In this document: one piece after another, positions 13,280 through 27,305 of the stretch
How the letters are laid out: the number at the start of each line of letters is the position of its first letter
Numbering within the stretch: position 1 is the stretch's first letter
DNA from: Neocallimastix lanati (nom. inval.)
Taxonomy: Eukaryota; Neocallimastigomycota; Neocallimastigomycetes; Neocallimastigales; Neocallimastigaceae
DNA length: 64,000 bases
Assembly (NCBI GenBank): GCA_016946835.1
Contig: JACVTC010000107.1
Coordinates: forward strand, 88,501-152,500
Direction of reading: 5' to 3'
Notes under the pieces: model-generated
The model's input: the letters and a program-made list of their open reading frames with translations, nothing else
What the model was told of the DNA's origin: nothing
The model's database searches: none
Made by a program: the position numbers and the translations under genes

Positions 13280-13393
13280 AATAAATGGTAGTGATGTATC
13301 TAATTTTTATTAGAATGTAGCAAATAAATAGTAATGATGTATCTAATTTCTAATAGAGTACTATAAATAAATGATATTGGTGTATCTAAATTG
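13280..13393. repeat. 43-bp degenerate tandem triplicate
   Basis: The core gatgtatctaa occurs at 13293 and 13336 and, changed to ggtgtatctaa, at 13379. Spacing is exactly 43 bases both times, and flanking aataaat motifs are shared. It is more complex than the surrounding microsatellites. Confidence 0.7.
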
Positions 13394-14971
13394 AAATTTT
13401 TGTTTTAAAACTATTAAAAAAAAAAATAAAAACTTAATTTATAATTAAATATTCAAAACTATCCATATTCAAAATATTTTATTTTTATAATAATTTTATT
13501 AATAGTATTATTAATAAATAAATTAAATATCAATTAATCATCCATTATAATATAATTTATTATTAAATAATACTATAAAATGATTAGTCCAAAAGAAAAA
13601 TTTATATTAGAATAATATTTTTTTTTTTTTTTTTTTTTTTTTAAAAATAACTCTAACTTAATCTCTTTATGTAATTACAAAATATATTGTATTTATATGA
13701 ATGCAAAAATGTTATAATAAAAAAAATTAATAATTATTATTATATATAAATGATATAATTGAAAAAAATGAATAATAAGAAAAAATTATTTTTTATTAGT
13801 AGTAATGATAATGAAAATCTATTTTATAAATTTGATTTTCAAACTATAAATTGTACAAGTCATTGCTTGTAATCTACTTTCCAAATCAAATAATTTTTTA
13901 TTTTTTAATTAATTATTTTTTTTTTGAGTATTTTTAAAAGTTTAGTAATAATGAGGTTTAATTTTTTTTTTTTTTTTTTTTTTTTATTTTGAAAAGATAA
14001 AGAAAAAACATAATCTCATAAACTTTTAAATAAAAAAAAAATAATAATAATAATAAAAATCATATTTATTATAAATTATATTTAATATAAACCATATTTA
14101 ATAAAAATTCTTTTGTATTAATTATTACCAAATATTACCAAATCTTTGAATAATCCAATAATTACTATTTTTAATTCTATTCGTAATTTTACATTACAAA
14201 AGATTTATTTTTTATAATAAATAAAGTTTATATCATTTTTTTAATAATAAGAATGTTGACAATTTAAAAGTTTATTTAATAATAATATATCAAAAAATCA
14301 AGATTAAATATTTTTTATTAAAAAAAAAATTAGTTATTTTTATTATAAAAAATTAATTATATAATTATTCTTAAAACCTCAAGTCGTTTTAAAAAAAAAA
14401 AAAAAACTTTAATTCTTAAAATGATATAAAAAGACATTTATTTAAAAAAATTTTTTTTTATAATTACTATATATATAGTAATTATATCTACAAATTTTAA
14501 TTATATTAAAAATAAAACAATACTCACTATATTAATAAAAATTGTGTTAATATATATTATTAAAAAATTTTTGTTTTTTTTAATCTTATTGATTTAAAAA
14601 AAGAAAAATAAAAAGTACACTTAAAGAAGAAATAAAACATAAAAAAAAAAAAAAAAAAAAATAAAACTAAATTATAATGATAATATAGAAGATCATATGT
14701 TAGCTTTATGATAAAAAGCTATAATTAAATAATGTAAGTCATAAACATATAATATTAAAAATGTATTATTTTTTTAATTTTTTAATTCTTTTTTATTATT
14801 TTAATTTTTTTTTTAAAATATATATATATATATATATATTTATATACATATATAATTATTTTTAAAAAGGTATTTAGGTACTTTTATATATAATTATTAT
14901 AGTTATTATTATCTATATATATATCGACGTATATATTCAAAAATTATATTAACAATAAAAAATATTTATAG

Positions 14972-15528
14972 AAAATTTAAGTAATAAAATATCCCCTTTT
15001 GTTAGAAAAGGAAAAAAATTTACAGTTACAGTTGTACAATATTCAAAATTACCTGATATTGAGCAAATATCTGATATAAACAATAAAAATGTAGTTAATA
15101 TAAAAATATTATTTTAATATTATATATATTACGAAATTCTTAACCATTAATGAAAAAAAAAATAATTTTTTTTGATTATAATATTATATACTTCAATTTA
15201 TTTCAAAAAAAAAAAAAAAATTTTTTTTTATTAGAAGAACTTATCAAGGAAGCATAATACATTAAATAAAAATGTTTCCTATAAATTTAATAATCAAAAT
15301 AAAAATATAACAAATAGATATAATGAACTAAATAAAAAATTTTCGGATGAATTGAATAATAATGAAAAAAGAAATAGAGTAAGAAGAGGAAGATCGTTAT
15401 CATTCCAAGAAGATTCTAATTTGGATAAAGAAAAAACTGTTATAAGAAGGAGAGTAAAATCACAAATTCAAACTGAAAATAATGAATTAATTAGAGGTAG
15501 CTTTATTAATAAATAATTATTTCCTACA

Positions 15529-15583
<55 letters not shown>

Positions 15584-16148
15584 ATTATTTATTATTATTT
15601 ATCATTATTATTATTATAAAAATGACTTATTTATTCATTTATTTAATTATATTATTATTATTTTATATAAGATCATAATCCAAATCACAAAGTAAATATT
15701 AAAACTATAATATTCTCTTTAAATTATTACATGAATAATATAATTATATGATATGTTTATTCTTTAAATTTATATCTAATATATCATTTGATGATTTATT
15801 ATTATTATTATCATAATTTAAGATATATGATAAAATGGAAAATTATAATAATGTTTCAAGTAGAGTATATGATATTAATGACAAATACAAATCATTCCAA
15901 CCAATTAAAAATGAGGGAATATCAAAAGAAGCATTAATCAATATAAAATATAAAATGAATCAACAGTTAGAAAAAGAAAAAGAAAAAACTTCATCATTAG
16001 AAAAAGATAATGCAAAACTCCAAGATATGATAAAATTATTAAAGAAAAAAAGTATATATCAAATTAATTTTTAATATTATTTAATTTTTTTTTTTAATAT
16101 TAAATTATTTTTCATTTTTTTATTACTCATTTTTTTCTTTTTTCTTTT

Positions 16149-16201
<53 letters not shown>

Positions 16202-16461
16202 TTATTTTTAATTAATATTTGACTGTATGTACTTGTACAATAGTCAAAGAAGTTAGTAAAAATGGTACTGCAAAGGCATATGCTTTATCATTGCCTCAAA
16301 TTAATGATTTAAAACAAAGAAATAAAACATTAAAGGAAAATATAGAAAAACAAGAATTAATAATGAAAATGTTTAAAAGAAGAACATTAAATGAATCTAA
16401 AGTAAATAATATATATAATATAAATTAATAAATAATAATATTTATATTAAACTACAATATT

Positions 16462-16493
<32 letters not shown>

Positions 16494-17981
16494 TTTAATA
16501 ATAATATTAATACGTAGAAAAATACAAGAACAATAAAGGATCTCGAAAAATCACAGGAGATATCAACAAAGAAAATTAACAGCTTAGTTAATGAAATTGA
16601 AGTATTAAAAAATGAAAAAAATCATTTACAAAATATTATAGATAGATATAAATCGAAATTATTAACAAAATCGTAAATATAATCTATAATAATAATAATA
16701 TATATTATTTATTTATTGATAATGTTTTAAATAATATAATAAAAAATGAAAAAAATTAATCATATAATCATATATAAATCTTAAAATTTATAATTAAATT
16801 CATTAACTTTTTTTTTTTTTTTTTTTTAATTATTTATTATGAAGAAGTAAAAGGACAAAATCAGCTAATAATAATTTAAAAGAGTAAGTTTATTATATAC
16901 GATTAATTTATATGTATATATACATATATATTATTATTAAAATTGTTAAAATTATTAAAATTTAATGATAAAAAAAAAAAAAAAAAAGGATAGCATTAAC
17001 TAAAAGGGTGAATAATGGTAATGAAGTTAAAAGTCGGTCATTGAATACTGTGTCAAAAATACCAAAATATGTTGGTAATTCAAATTCAAGTCTTTCAACA
17101 AAAAAAAATGGTAATAATAATATTAAATTTTTAAATTTAAAAATTATATATATATATATATATATATGTATTATAATATATGTATAACAACCATATCCTA
17201 TAATAACAATAACAATAATAATATATTATTATTGTTATTAATAAATATTAATAAATATATATTTATATATATATTTTTTTTTGTTTGTCTGTTTTTTTGT
17301 TTTATTTAATTAATAAACTTATATTATATAATAGTAGTTAACCAGAAAGACATTGATATAAAAAAATCAACAAGAGAAAATGATATTAAAAAAAGTAGTT
17401 CTCCTGATAAAATTGAGAATAACAATCCTATGAATTATAATTCTCAAGAAAAATCAATAGAAAACCCTATTAAACCAAAAATTGAAAAAGAAGAATCGAT
17501 AGTTGATTATATTGAAAGATTACCATATATAAAAAATAATTTATTATTAAATCATTTTAAAAAGAAAGTGAGAGAAGAAAAAAGTAGAGGAATAGAAAAT
17601 AATAGTAATGGAAAAAAGAAATTATCACATTTAATATATGATGATATAGAAAAAACAAAAGATCTTTTAAGAAATATAAAAATCAATGACTCTCAAAAAT
17701 TTGAAAATGATATTAAAAAATTTAAAGAAAAATCAAGAGCATTAGCTTTAAGTAAATTACATAAGAATTCTTCACCTTTGCATGATAATAATAGCAAAAA
17801 TAGTAGTAACTATAATAATAATAATAATAATAACAATAACAATAATAATAATATAATAAATCAAAAAGGATTAAGTCAAAAAATTAATACAAATGATAAA
17901 AATAGTCAATACAAATATGATATGGAAGCTATAAAGTCACAAATAGAATATAAAGTATATGTTGAAAATAAAGGAAAATAA
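14972..17981 (+). CDS. Coiled-coil protein, 5' end unresolved
   Basis: Nine exons join with matching phases: 14972-15090, 15235-15496, 15672-15691, 15823-16051, 16244-16401, 16518-16672, 16845-16883, 16989-17110 and 17335-17981 (TAA), giving 582 visible residues. The first exon listed begins mid-codon after a clear acceptor and has no in-frame ATG, so at least one upstream exon with the start is missing from this model. The centre (from exon 4) is rich in Lys/Glu with heptad-like Leu/Ile spacing over about 140 residues (KMNQQLEKEKEKTSSLEKD, then LKQRNKTLKENIEKQE), indicating a coiled coil. The N-terminal part is basic and Asn-rich, and the last exon is polar with an Asn tract near 17813-17850. 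I do not recognise the family. A cytoskeletal or flagellar scaffold is possible but only a guess. Confidence 0.7.
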
Positions 17982-19090
17982 TCTAAAGTATTTTAGTATC
18001 ATTTTTTTTTTCTAATTAAAGCCATTCCATAAAATAATATAAAATTATACTTATTTATTTATACAATATGTTATATATATATAAATTTTTTTTTTTTTTT
18101 TTTTTAATTTTTATTACTTAAGCTCAATTAATAAATGAAAATTTTTCATATAGTAGTTTATTTATATTTTTTATTTTAATTAGTTATTTATATTTAATCT
18201 TATTTTCATAATAAAATATTTTAGAATCAATACATCTTTATTATTTATATATTTTTTTTTAAAAAGGTATTTTGTATTCTATGAACTTACTATTAATTAA
18301 TTATATATATTATAATTCATTATAATGTCAATAAAACTATTTGAATCGATAAAAATATTTCAAAATGGGTTTTATAGTTAAAGTTTTGTATTTATATGAA
18401 AATATGATATATCATGTTTTATATATACTATTTTATATTATTTTATTTATTAAAAATTAAATTTAATTAAAATGAAATAGTTATAATTTATCAAACACAA
18501 TTTAATATTAATTTAAAGAAGCTTATTATATAAATTTTACAACATTTTTTTTTTCATGTTTCATTTTTGTTTACCATTAAAATATTAATAAAAAAAAACA
18601 ATTTTATATATTTATTTTGTTTTATATTTTTTTATTTATTTTAATTTATTTTATTCTGTTTTATATTATTTTATTTAATTTTATTTTATTCTATTTTTAT
18701 TCAAAGTCTAATGTGCTAATTATTTTATTTTTATTTTATTTTTATTTTATATTATTTTTTTAATAAATTGATAAATATTTAAAATTATAATATAAAATAG
18801 TAATTCATTAATAAATATTTAAAAGTAAAGATAAGGTATATATTTTTATATATTATATATATATAAATATATGTTTCAATAGGAATTTATATATTTATAT
18901 ATATAATACTATTACTAAATTATTATTATTTATTAATATTAATATTATTTTTAATATTATTAATTATAATTATTTATAATTTTTAAATTTTATTTTTTAT
19001 TTAAATCTTATAAATATTTATGTAACTTTATAATCTAATTTTTAATTAATTATAATACTTTTATTTTTAATTGATTTTTATAAAGTGAAA
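17982..19090. other. A/T-rich convergent intergenic spacer
   Basis: Between convergent 3' ends. Runs of T and repeated TTTTATTTTA-type sequence near 18600-18760. No exon or RNA gene seen. Confidence 0.6.
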
Positions 19091-19313
19091 TTAATTAATT
19101 TTATCTTCTATAATTAAAATACTTTTTTTGGTTTCTTCAGACTGTAAATTTGAATTTCTATTTAATTTTGATTGAGATTTTGATGATTTTGATATTGAGA
19201 AATGACTTTTTGATTTTACATTACCAATTTTATTAAGGGAATTTTGATCATCTTCATCATATAATGATTTTATATAGTTTTCAATGGATATAATTAATTC
19301 AGAAGCAGTCTAG

Positions 19314-19349
<36 letters not shown>

Positions 19350-20357
19350 ATTTAATTAGAATTAATATTATAATATAATAATAATAATATGTAATAATAA
19401 TAATAAATATTATTTATTAATTTTTATAAAATATATTAATTTATTTACCTTATAAATTTCTTCATAATTATCAATTAAAAATTCTAGTACATTAGTTGCT
19501 TTTTCATGTAGTTCGACTGATGGTTTTTCCTTTTTCTTTTCTTCTGCTCTAATAAGATTTGGACTAAATACTTTTGCTAAATTTGATGATGTCATGTCAT
19601 TATATTCTGAATAATTTGCAACAGTTGACAAGAAATGTAATAAATAATGTAATATTAATCTATGACTAAATGGAAGTAATAGTATTAAATAAGATGATAG
19701 TTTAATTTTTATAGTTTTATCATCGATATCTATTAATTTATTAGAAATATTTACAAATTATAAAAAAAATTAGAATTTTGGTTTAATTAAATTTTTAATT
19801 TTAATATTCAAATTTAGATTATAATTATATATGTATTAATTATAATGAAAAAAAAAAAATAATAAAATAAAAAATTTATATATATATATATATATTAATA
19901 ATTAAATTTACCATTAATTAATATCCATAATTTATACATTCTGAAGGTAAATAATGGCTCTACTAGTTCTCTAAAGAATAATTTAAATACGCTAGCTACA
20001 GATGATTCTGTTGGAGATAATTCAAATAAATTTATCATATTTTCTTGTTGTAATTTTTTTTTCTCATTTTTAATAAAATCAATTTTTTCTTTTCTCAATT
20101 TTTCATCTTTAATCTTGCTTGCAATTTCAAATTGTCTACCAATATTTTTATCATCCAATTCACGTTGGAATTTATTTTTTAAATATTTAATATCACCACT
20201 TTTACCACTAATTCTGAAAATACCTTGTTTTTTTAAACCTTTTTCTTTTAAGTATTTTTTACATTCTTTTAAAAATGGAGGTATATCTTTGTATATATCA
20301 TATAGTACATCAAGATGAGATCCAAAGAGTTCAACGGTTTGATAGTCATTTTCACTT

Positions 20358-20388
<31 letters not shown>

Positions 20389-22141
20389 GGTGAAATATAA
20401 ATAAATAAATAAGTAAATAAATAAATAAATAAATATTTCAAAAATTATTGTAAAGTTAATTCGTTTATAATCTTATGATAACATCATTAATTATTAAATT
20501 ATTTTTTATTTTTACCAAATTTATTATTTGGTTTATTCCTTTTCCATTTTTTCATAATTCTCTTTAATATTGAAACACCTGGTTCTGCTACTAAAGGTGT
20601 AGATTCAGATGCCCTCATATATCCTCCATTTTCAAGTAATTGAACAACCTCACTGGCAACTTTCATACGACATTCACTAGCTAATCCACTTTTACCTTTT
20701 ACGAAATCATAGGTTAAAGCTTTAATATTTTGATGTTTAGAAATATATTGTATATCTGGTTTTATGATATTCTGATTTTTCTGTAAATGTAAATATTTTT
20801 AAATTCATATATTTATTTAAATAGAAAAAATAAAAAAAAAATAATTATTTAAAAATATAATTATATATTAATAATGAAAAAGATTTTGTATAAATTAATA
20901 TTAAAAACTTCATATAAAAATCAATATTATATCATATCAATAATATAACTATAAAAATAATTGAAAATAAGAATATTTATGTATTAAAATATATATATAT
21001 ATATAAATATATAAGTATATAAATATATATACATGTAATGGATTAATTGATTTAAGACTGTCTGCTGTTTTTGGTGATAATAATTTTGGTTTATTATCAT
21101 CCACTAGAACTGGAGGAGCACTATTTAACTTGTCTTCATTGTTTATTTCTGCATTAAATAGTTCCTTTTTACATTGGTTTTTATGTAAAATTTCTATGGC
21201 TGATTTAGAATTATTAATATCCAAATCTTTAACTTTTGAAGAAGATGTTAGTGAATGTAGTGATGTATTAATTTGGGTTAAACTTCCCTTACTATTATAA
21301 TGGTCCTTATTAACACTATATTGCTCCAATAATCCTTCATTAGTCTTAGATAACAGAGATGAATGATCTGAGTCATGATTTATTTGATTATTTTGTTCTA
21401 ATAAATCAATTATTTGGACATTTTCAATATTTTCACTATTTTCATCATTTTCAATATTTTCATCATTTTTAATATTTTCATCATTTTTAATATTTTCATC
21501 ATTTTTAATATTTTCATCATTTTTAATATTTTCATCATTTTTAATATTTTCATCATTTTTAATATTTTCTTCATTTTTCATATTTTCATCATTAATATTT
21601 TCATCATTTTTATTATTTTTATAAGTAACTTCCATTGATTCAAGATTTTGGGTTTCTGGGGTATTCTTAAATTTTAATTCAGATGAAAGTTCTTCATTAC
21701 ATTTTAATTGAGCAGGTATTTCATTTTTTACATCATTAACTACTTTATCCATTTCTTCTTTACTTTCCTTTTTCTCTTCATTCAATATTTCTTGATTTTC
21801 ATTAATTAAAGCACTATTTATTGATTCACTCATATTTTGTATTTCATTATCTTCTTCAATATCAGATTTCATATTTTGTAATGATTTTTTTAATCTTTGT
21901 TCTATCTTTAATTCACTTCTACTAGATTCTTCATCTTCTCCAAGATTTAATATTTCTGATGAACCATGTTGAGAAGTTGAACATTTTATTTTTTCATATG
22001 ATATAGGACTTTGTTGTATTTTTGAGTCTCCAAAATAAACGATTTCATTTTCTTTATTTTCATTATTACTTTCACATGCATTATTAACATCAATATCTTC
22101 CTTTTCTGAATTTGATTCAGATTCACTCTCTTTTCATATTA

Positions 22142-22191
<50 letters not shown>

Positions 22192-24132
22192 TTCAATAAA
22201 TATATATTTATAAATATAAATGAATATATTACTTTTTATTATTTTTACTCAATATTTTATTACCTTCATTATCAGATGATTCATTACTCTCTTCATCTTC
22301 ACACTCCTCTTCAGAACCCTTTATTGAACAAACGTTTACATAATTATATTTAATTATATTTATTTAAAAATAAAAAAATAAAATAAAATAAAATAAAATT
22401 ATTTAATATATAAGCTTATTATATTATTATATTATTATTATTATATTGTTATATTTTTAATTTTTTATTTTATTTTAGATAGAGAGATAAATAGATAACT
22501 TACTTTTTCTAGAAAATCAATTAATTCAGACCACACTTTTCCTTTCCATTTTTTTATTAAATTATCTATATTTTCGATAACATCATTTTCAAAATTTAAT
22601 TTATTTTCAAAATTTTTATTAACACAATTTGTAACTTCAATTTCACGATTTTTTGACATTATATCTATTTTTTCTCGATCTTTCCTTTGTAATTCTAATT
22701 CCGTTGCTGAAGGTCCTCGACCCTCTTTAATTAAAGATTCCCATCTTTCATCTTGATTTTTTCGTCTTCGTTGTTCAAATTTTCTTTCCATATTTATCGT
22801 TCTTAATGCATCTTTCTATTCATCATTTAGTAATTATATTATTTACAAAATATGTATATATATATATATAATAAAAATTAAAGGAAATATAATAACATAT
22901 ATTATATTTAAAATTGTATTAATATTTTTCCATAATAATAATTATAGTATGTAAAATATATATATATATATATATATATTTATAATATAATATGTAAATA
23001 CCAATGCATCATTATATTCTAATTTAAAATATTCTGCTAAATGTCTCAACTTTGATTTATCAAGTTCACTATCATAAATAGGTTCATTTAATGTTAGTGA
23101 AAACTCATTTCCTTCTGACAAATTAATTTTTGAATTAATATCATGACAATTTAAAATTAAAACATTCGGACTTGAATTGATATTTCCACTAATATTATCA
23201 CTTGATAAACTATATAAGCTGTTATGCTTTTTTTGACCTTCATCATTAAAATTATATATATATATTTATATATTTTAATAATAATATTTATTTATTTATT
23301 ATTTCATTTTTATTTTCATTTTTTATTTTTATTCTTGTTTCTAAAAAAAAAATAAAATTATATATATTATTAAATGTTATATATTACCGTTTACTGAAGG
23401 AATATAATGTGAACCATCCTCCTATACATACATATAAATATTAAAATATATGAATAATATATAAAAAATAAAATTATATAGATTGATTAATATTATTTAA
23501 TAATTTAAATATAATAAAAATATATATATACAATAATTAAAAAAGTAATAAATTCTTCAAATTCTTTATTTTAATAAAATCAAATTTAAACATGAATATA
23601 ATCAATAAATAATATTAATAGTAAATTTTAATATAAAATAATTATATATTAACAAAAAAAAAATGCAAAAGCATTGATGTTATATTATTATTTAATACTA
23701 ATAATAATAAATAAGTGAAACACATTATATATTTTTTAAGTTTACTTTTTTTATTTTTAATGATGAATAATGACCACCAATAGAATAACTATTATGAAAA
23801 TTTGAATATGGTAATCCAGAATTTTCATTTTTTGGTAATACTTTTGCAACTAATCTATATTGAGCTTCCTCTTTCCTTTTAACTTCCTCATTTCTTAATC
23901 GAATCTGTTCTTTAACATTTATACTTGACGGTAACGATTCGTTTAATGACTTAATTATTAATATACAATTTTTTTTTATTTTTTTAAAAAAAAAAAGGTT
24001 TTTATTTAATAGATTAAAAAGAATAATGTATATTATTATATCATATATAAATTATTTTAAAATTAACATATTTCATGTCATAAAATATTTATAAATTGAT
24101 ATATTTTAACATTAATACTCAATATTTACCAT
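19091..24132 (-). CDS. RhoGAP-domain protein
   Basis: Eleven coding exons join in phase: 24132-24130 (just the ATG), 23949-23746, 23421-23388, 23237-23002, 22815-22504, 22318-22264, 22129-21033, 20780-20516, 20358-19912, 19729-19449 and 19309-19091 (TAA), giving 1050 aa. The RhoGAP domain spans about residues 743-975. It shows the GIFRISG arginine-finger motif (Arg784), VFKLFFRELVEPL in place of the usual F-R-E-L-P-E-P-L, and MTSSNLAKVFSPNLI, the conserved helix lining the GTPase. It should accelerate GTP hydrolysis by a Rho/Rac/Cdc42-type GTPase at the membrane or cytoskeleton. The N-terminal 500 residues are acidic, Ser/Glu/Asn-rich and probably disordered, with a KNDENI hexapeptide repeat (near 21430-21600). 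A basic segment (KRIMKKWKRNKP) precedes the GAP domain. No BAR, DEP or PH domain is obvious. Confidence 0.88.
21420..21600 (-). repeat. 18-bp coding minisatellite (KNDENI repeat)
   Basis: On the minus strand, an 18-bp unit encoding Lys-Asn-Asp-Glu-Asn-Ile repeats about seven times almost without change inside the disordered region of the RhoGAP protein. The edges are degenerate (Met, Glu and Ser replacements). Confidence 0.85.
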
Positions 24133-24988
24133 CTTATAATATTGATTTAATCACTTTTATTATTATTATTATTATTATTACAGTATGTTCATACGTTATT
24201 GATATTAAATTTATTGATAGGATATATATTTGTAATTTTTTTTATTTGTGCTTTATATAGTTTATAGTTTATTCGTATTAATTTGAATTTTTTTTTTTTC
24301 AAGTTTTAATAGTTATTAATTATTTTTTTTTTCATTATGAAAGTTATGTATATGTATATATTATATATAATTATTTCAATAAAGTGACCACACCTAAAAT
24401 AATAATAAAAATCTTCAAAAAATCTCCTATTACGGTTTATATATTCAGTACAATTATTTAATAATTTTAATATTTTTATAGATCTTTTAAGTGTTTACTT
24501 TACAAAAATATAATTAAATAATATTTATTCTTTTTTATCAATTATATAATATACACTTTAATAAAAATAGATATTAATAAAAAAAATACAAATAATTATA
24601 AAAAAAAAAAAAAATACAATTAAAATATTATTAATATAGTATAAAATGATAAAATGATAATAATATAAATTAGAATAAAAAATCACTATTAATTTTATTA
24701 GTAAATTATAATTATAATTAAAATAAAATTATTTAAATAATAAAATTATATAACATAGCTTAGGAATCTCTTATATTAATTCATTTTATTATAAAAAAAA
24801 TAATATTAATCATACTGTTAAGTATTATAGGTATTAAGGTTATGTTTTTCAATACTGATAAATTTTATTGTATATTTTTATAACTTGTAAAGTTTAGATT
24901 ATAAATGTAAAACTATAATATTATTTGTTTTTTTTTTTTTTTATTTTTATTTTTTTTATTATATTTTTTTTTATTTTATTCTTTTTTT

Positions 24989-25019
<31 letters not shown>

Positions 25020-26963
25020 GCACCCATTTTAGTACAAATATTTAAATTATAATAAATTATAATTAAATAAATTAATTCATCATTAATACTAAAAGTAGAA
25101 TTTAACTAATTTAATTTAATAGTATTTTTTACAAAAATAATTCTTTATAGAAATTTATAATTTTTTAATATTTGTATATAAATAATTATAAAAGTTTCTA
25201 AATAATTTGATTCTATAAATATATTTTATGATAAATATTATATATTTATATTTTAAATATAAAAGAGTGATTAATATTATAAAAAAAAAAAAAAAAAAAA
25301 AAAAACTTTTTTCTTTAATTAATTTAAATTATATATGATTATATGCATTGTAATAAAGACTAATTAATATATTATAAAATGAAATAAAAAGATCTATAAT
25401 TTTTTATTTTATTTTATTATTTTATTTTATTTTATTTTTTTTATTTTTTATATTCTTTTATTTTTTTATTTTTTCTTTTTTTTTAAAATATTAATTTATT
25501 ACTTTACTAATTATTAATCATTAAGAAAAAATATGTTATATTTACAGAAATATATATATTACTATTATTAATAATAATATTTAAATTAATCATTATATAT
25601 ATTAAATTGTATTTATTATAAATACTTATTTTTAAAAAATAATAAAAAACTGAATTTTTTCTATGAATAATATAAAAATATATTATTTCTTAAAAGTTTA
25701 ATATAATTATTAAAATTTTATTTAATGTTAATTATTTATAATTAAAAATATATTAACAATTTCCATAAAAATTAAAATTTTGAAGTATTTGGTGATAAAA
25801 AGATATATAGATTATTATAAGAGAAATAATTCATAATAATATAATTTTTACACTTTACCAATACAAATTAAATATTATGTTTTATATAACATCAAATTAA
25901 ATAAAACACTAAAATACTGAAAATTTATAATTACAATACTAGTTAATTAAATTAATATTATTAATATAGTTAATTTTTTTTTTTTAATCAAATTCTTTTA
26001 ATATTATGTGAGTTTAAATTATTTTATTATTATCACTATTATTATTGTGTATATTATTCTATTAAAGTATTATTTTTATAAAATTTATATATACAATAAT
26101 AAAATTTAATTTATCAATAAAAAAAAAAATTGAAAAATATATTTATTAGTAATTAGTAATAGAACTTATTATTTTTTATTGACTAAATCTTAATTAAAAT
26201 AATTCCATTTAGCAATCGTTTAAATTTTATTAATACATATATATAATAGTAAAAAAAAAAAAAAAAAAAAAGGATATAATAAATATTTAGTATCTATTTC
26301 TGTTTTTAAGTCGTTCCTGGGTGTGCGTACCTTGCTTTATTGTTACAATTTTAGTTTTCCTTAGATGACAAAGTTTCAACAATAGATTAAAACTAAGGTC
26401 TACAGTCAATAAGAGTATATTTAAGGTCCAAGTTAGAAATATTATAATTAATGCTTTTTATTTACTAAGTTCAATCATAGTTTTTTTTTTTTTTTTTTTT
26501 TTTTAAATATAGTATAGTATCTTTAAATGAGGAAATATTCAACTAAGTGAAAAAACTTTATTACTAAATATTGATGTAACTAATTGATTTAAAAGCCCCC
26601 CCCCAAAAAAAAAAAAAAAAAACATATAAATATTTTGAACCTTTATTGATTAATTCAAAAAAGATTTTTCTATATATAATCAATCTATGGCCATATATAA
26701 TTATTTATGCATATCAAAATATATATTAATTTAAAAAAAAAAAAATTATTTCTATATAATATAAATTTATTTTTAAATATTTAAAATTAGAGCTTATTTT
26801 CATGACATTAGGTATTTAAACTGTTAGATTGAAAAGTAAAAAAATTAATAAAAATAAATAAATAAATATTATTTATCTAAATAAATATTTATATAATAAA
26901 TAATAAAATGTATAAATAATAACTAAATAAATAAAGTTTAAATATATATATGGAAAAAATAAG

Positions 26964-26995
<32 letters not shown>

Positions 26996-27264
26996 TATTT
27001 TATATAATTAAATAATATATAATGAATATAAAATGAATATAAAAAGTATTAATCACTGTCTATGTTTTTTCTTATATAAATATATATTTAATATCCATAT
27101 ATTTATATGTTTATATATATTTCATATATATCATTAGATGTATATGTAAACTTTATTTTTAAAGTAAATAATTTATTTATTTCATTTTTTCATTCATTTT
27201 TGTGTTTATTTTACCAATCCATTTCTAAATCTAAATTAAAAAATTATATTAAAACTTTATTATT

Positions 27265-27305
<41 letters not shown>

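Larger units (their letters stand above)
10679..14971. other. Long A/T-rich divergent intergenic region
   Basis: 4.3 kb between two divergent genes. It holds homopolymer tracts (T near 11033-11062, 11503-11533, 13619-13642 and 13963-13985), the ATT-type minisatellite at 12375-12700 and a 43-bp triplicate at 13280-13393. I found no convincing exon, though the missing first exon of the downstream coiled-coil gene should lie near its right end; a strong gtaagt donor-like site is at 14734. Open stretches inside the minisatellite are repeat artefacts. Confidence 0.6.

Noticed and set aside
26287-26470. tRNA or snRNA gene in the GC-elevated island
   Set aside because: I could not fold a cloverleaf or find box A/B or snRNA motifs; kept only as an unexplained island.
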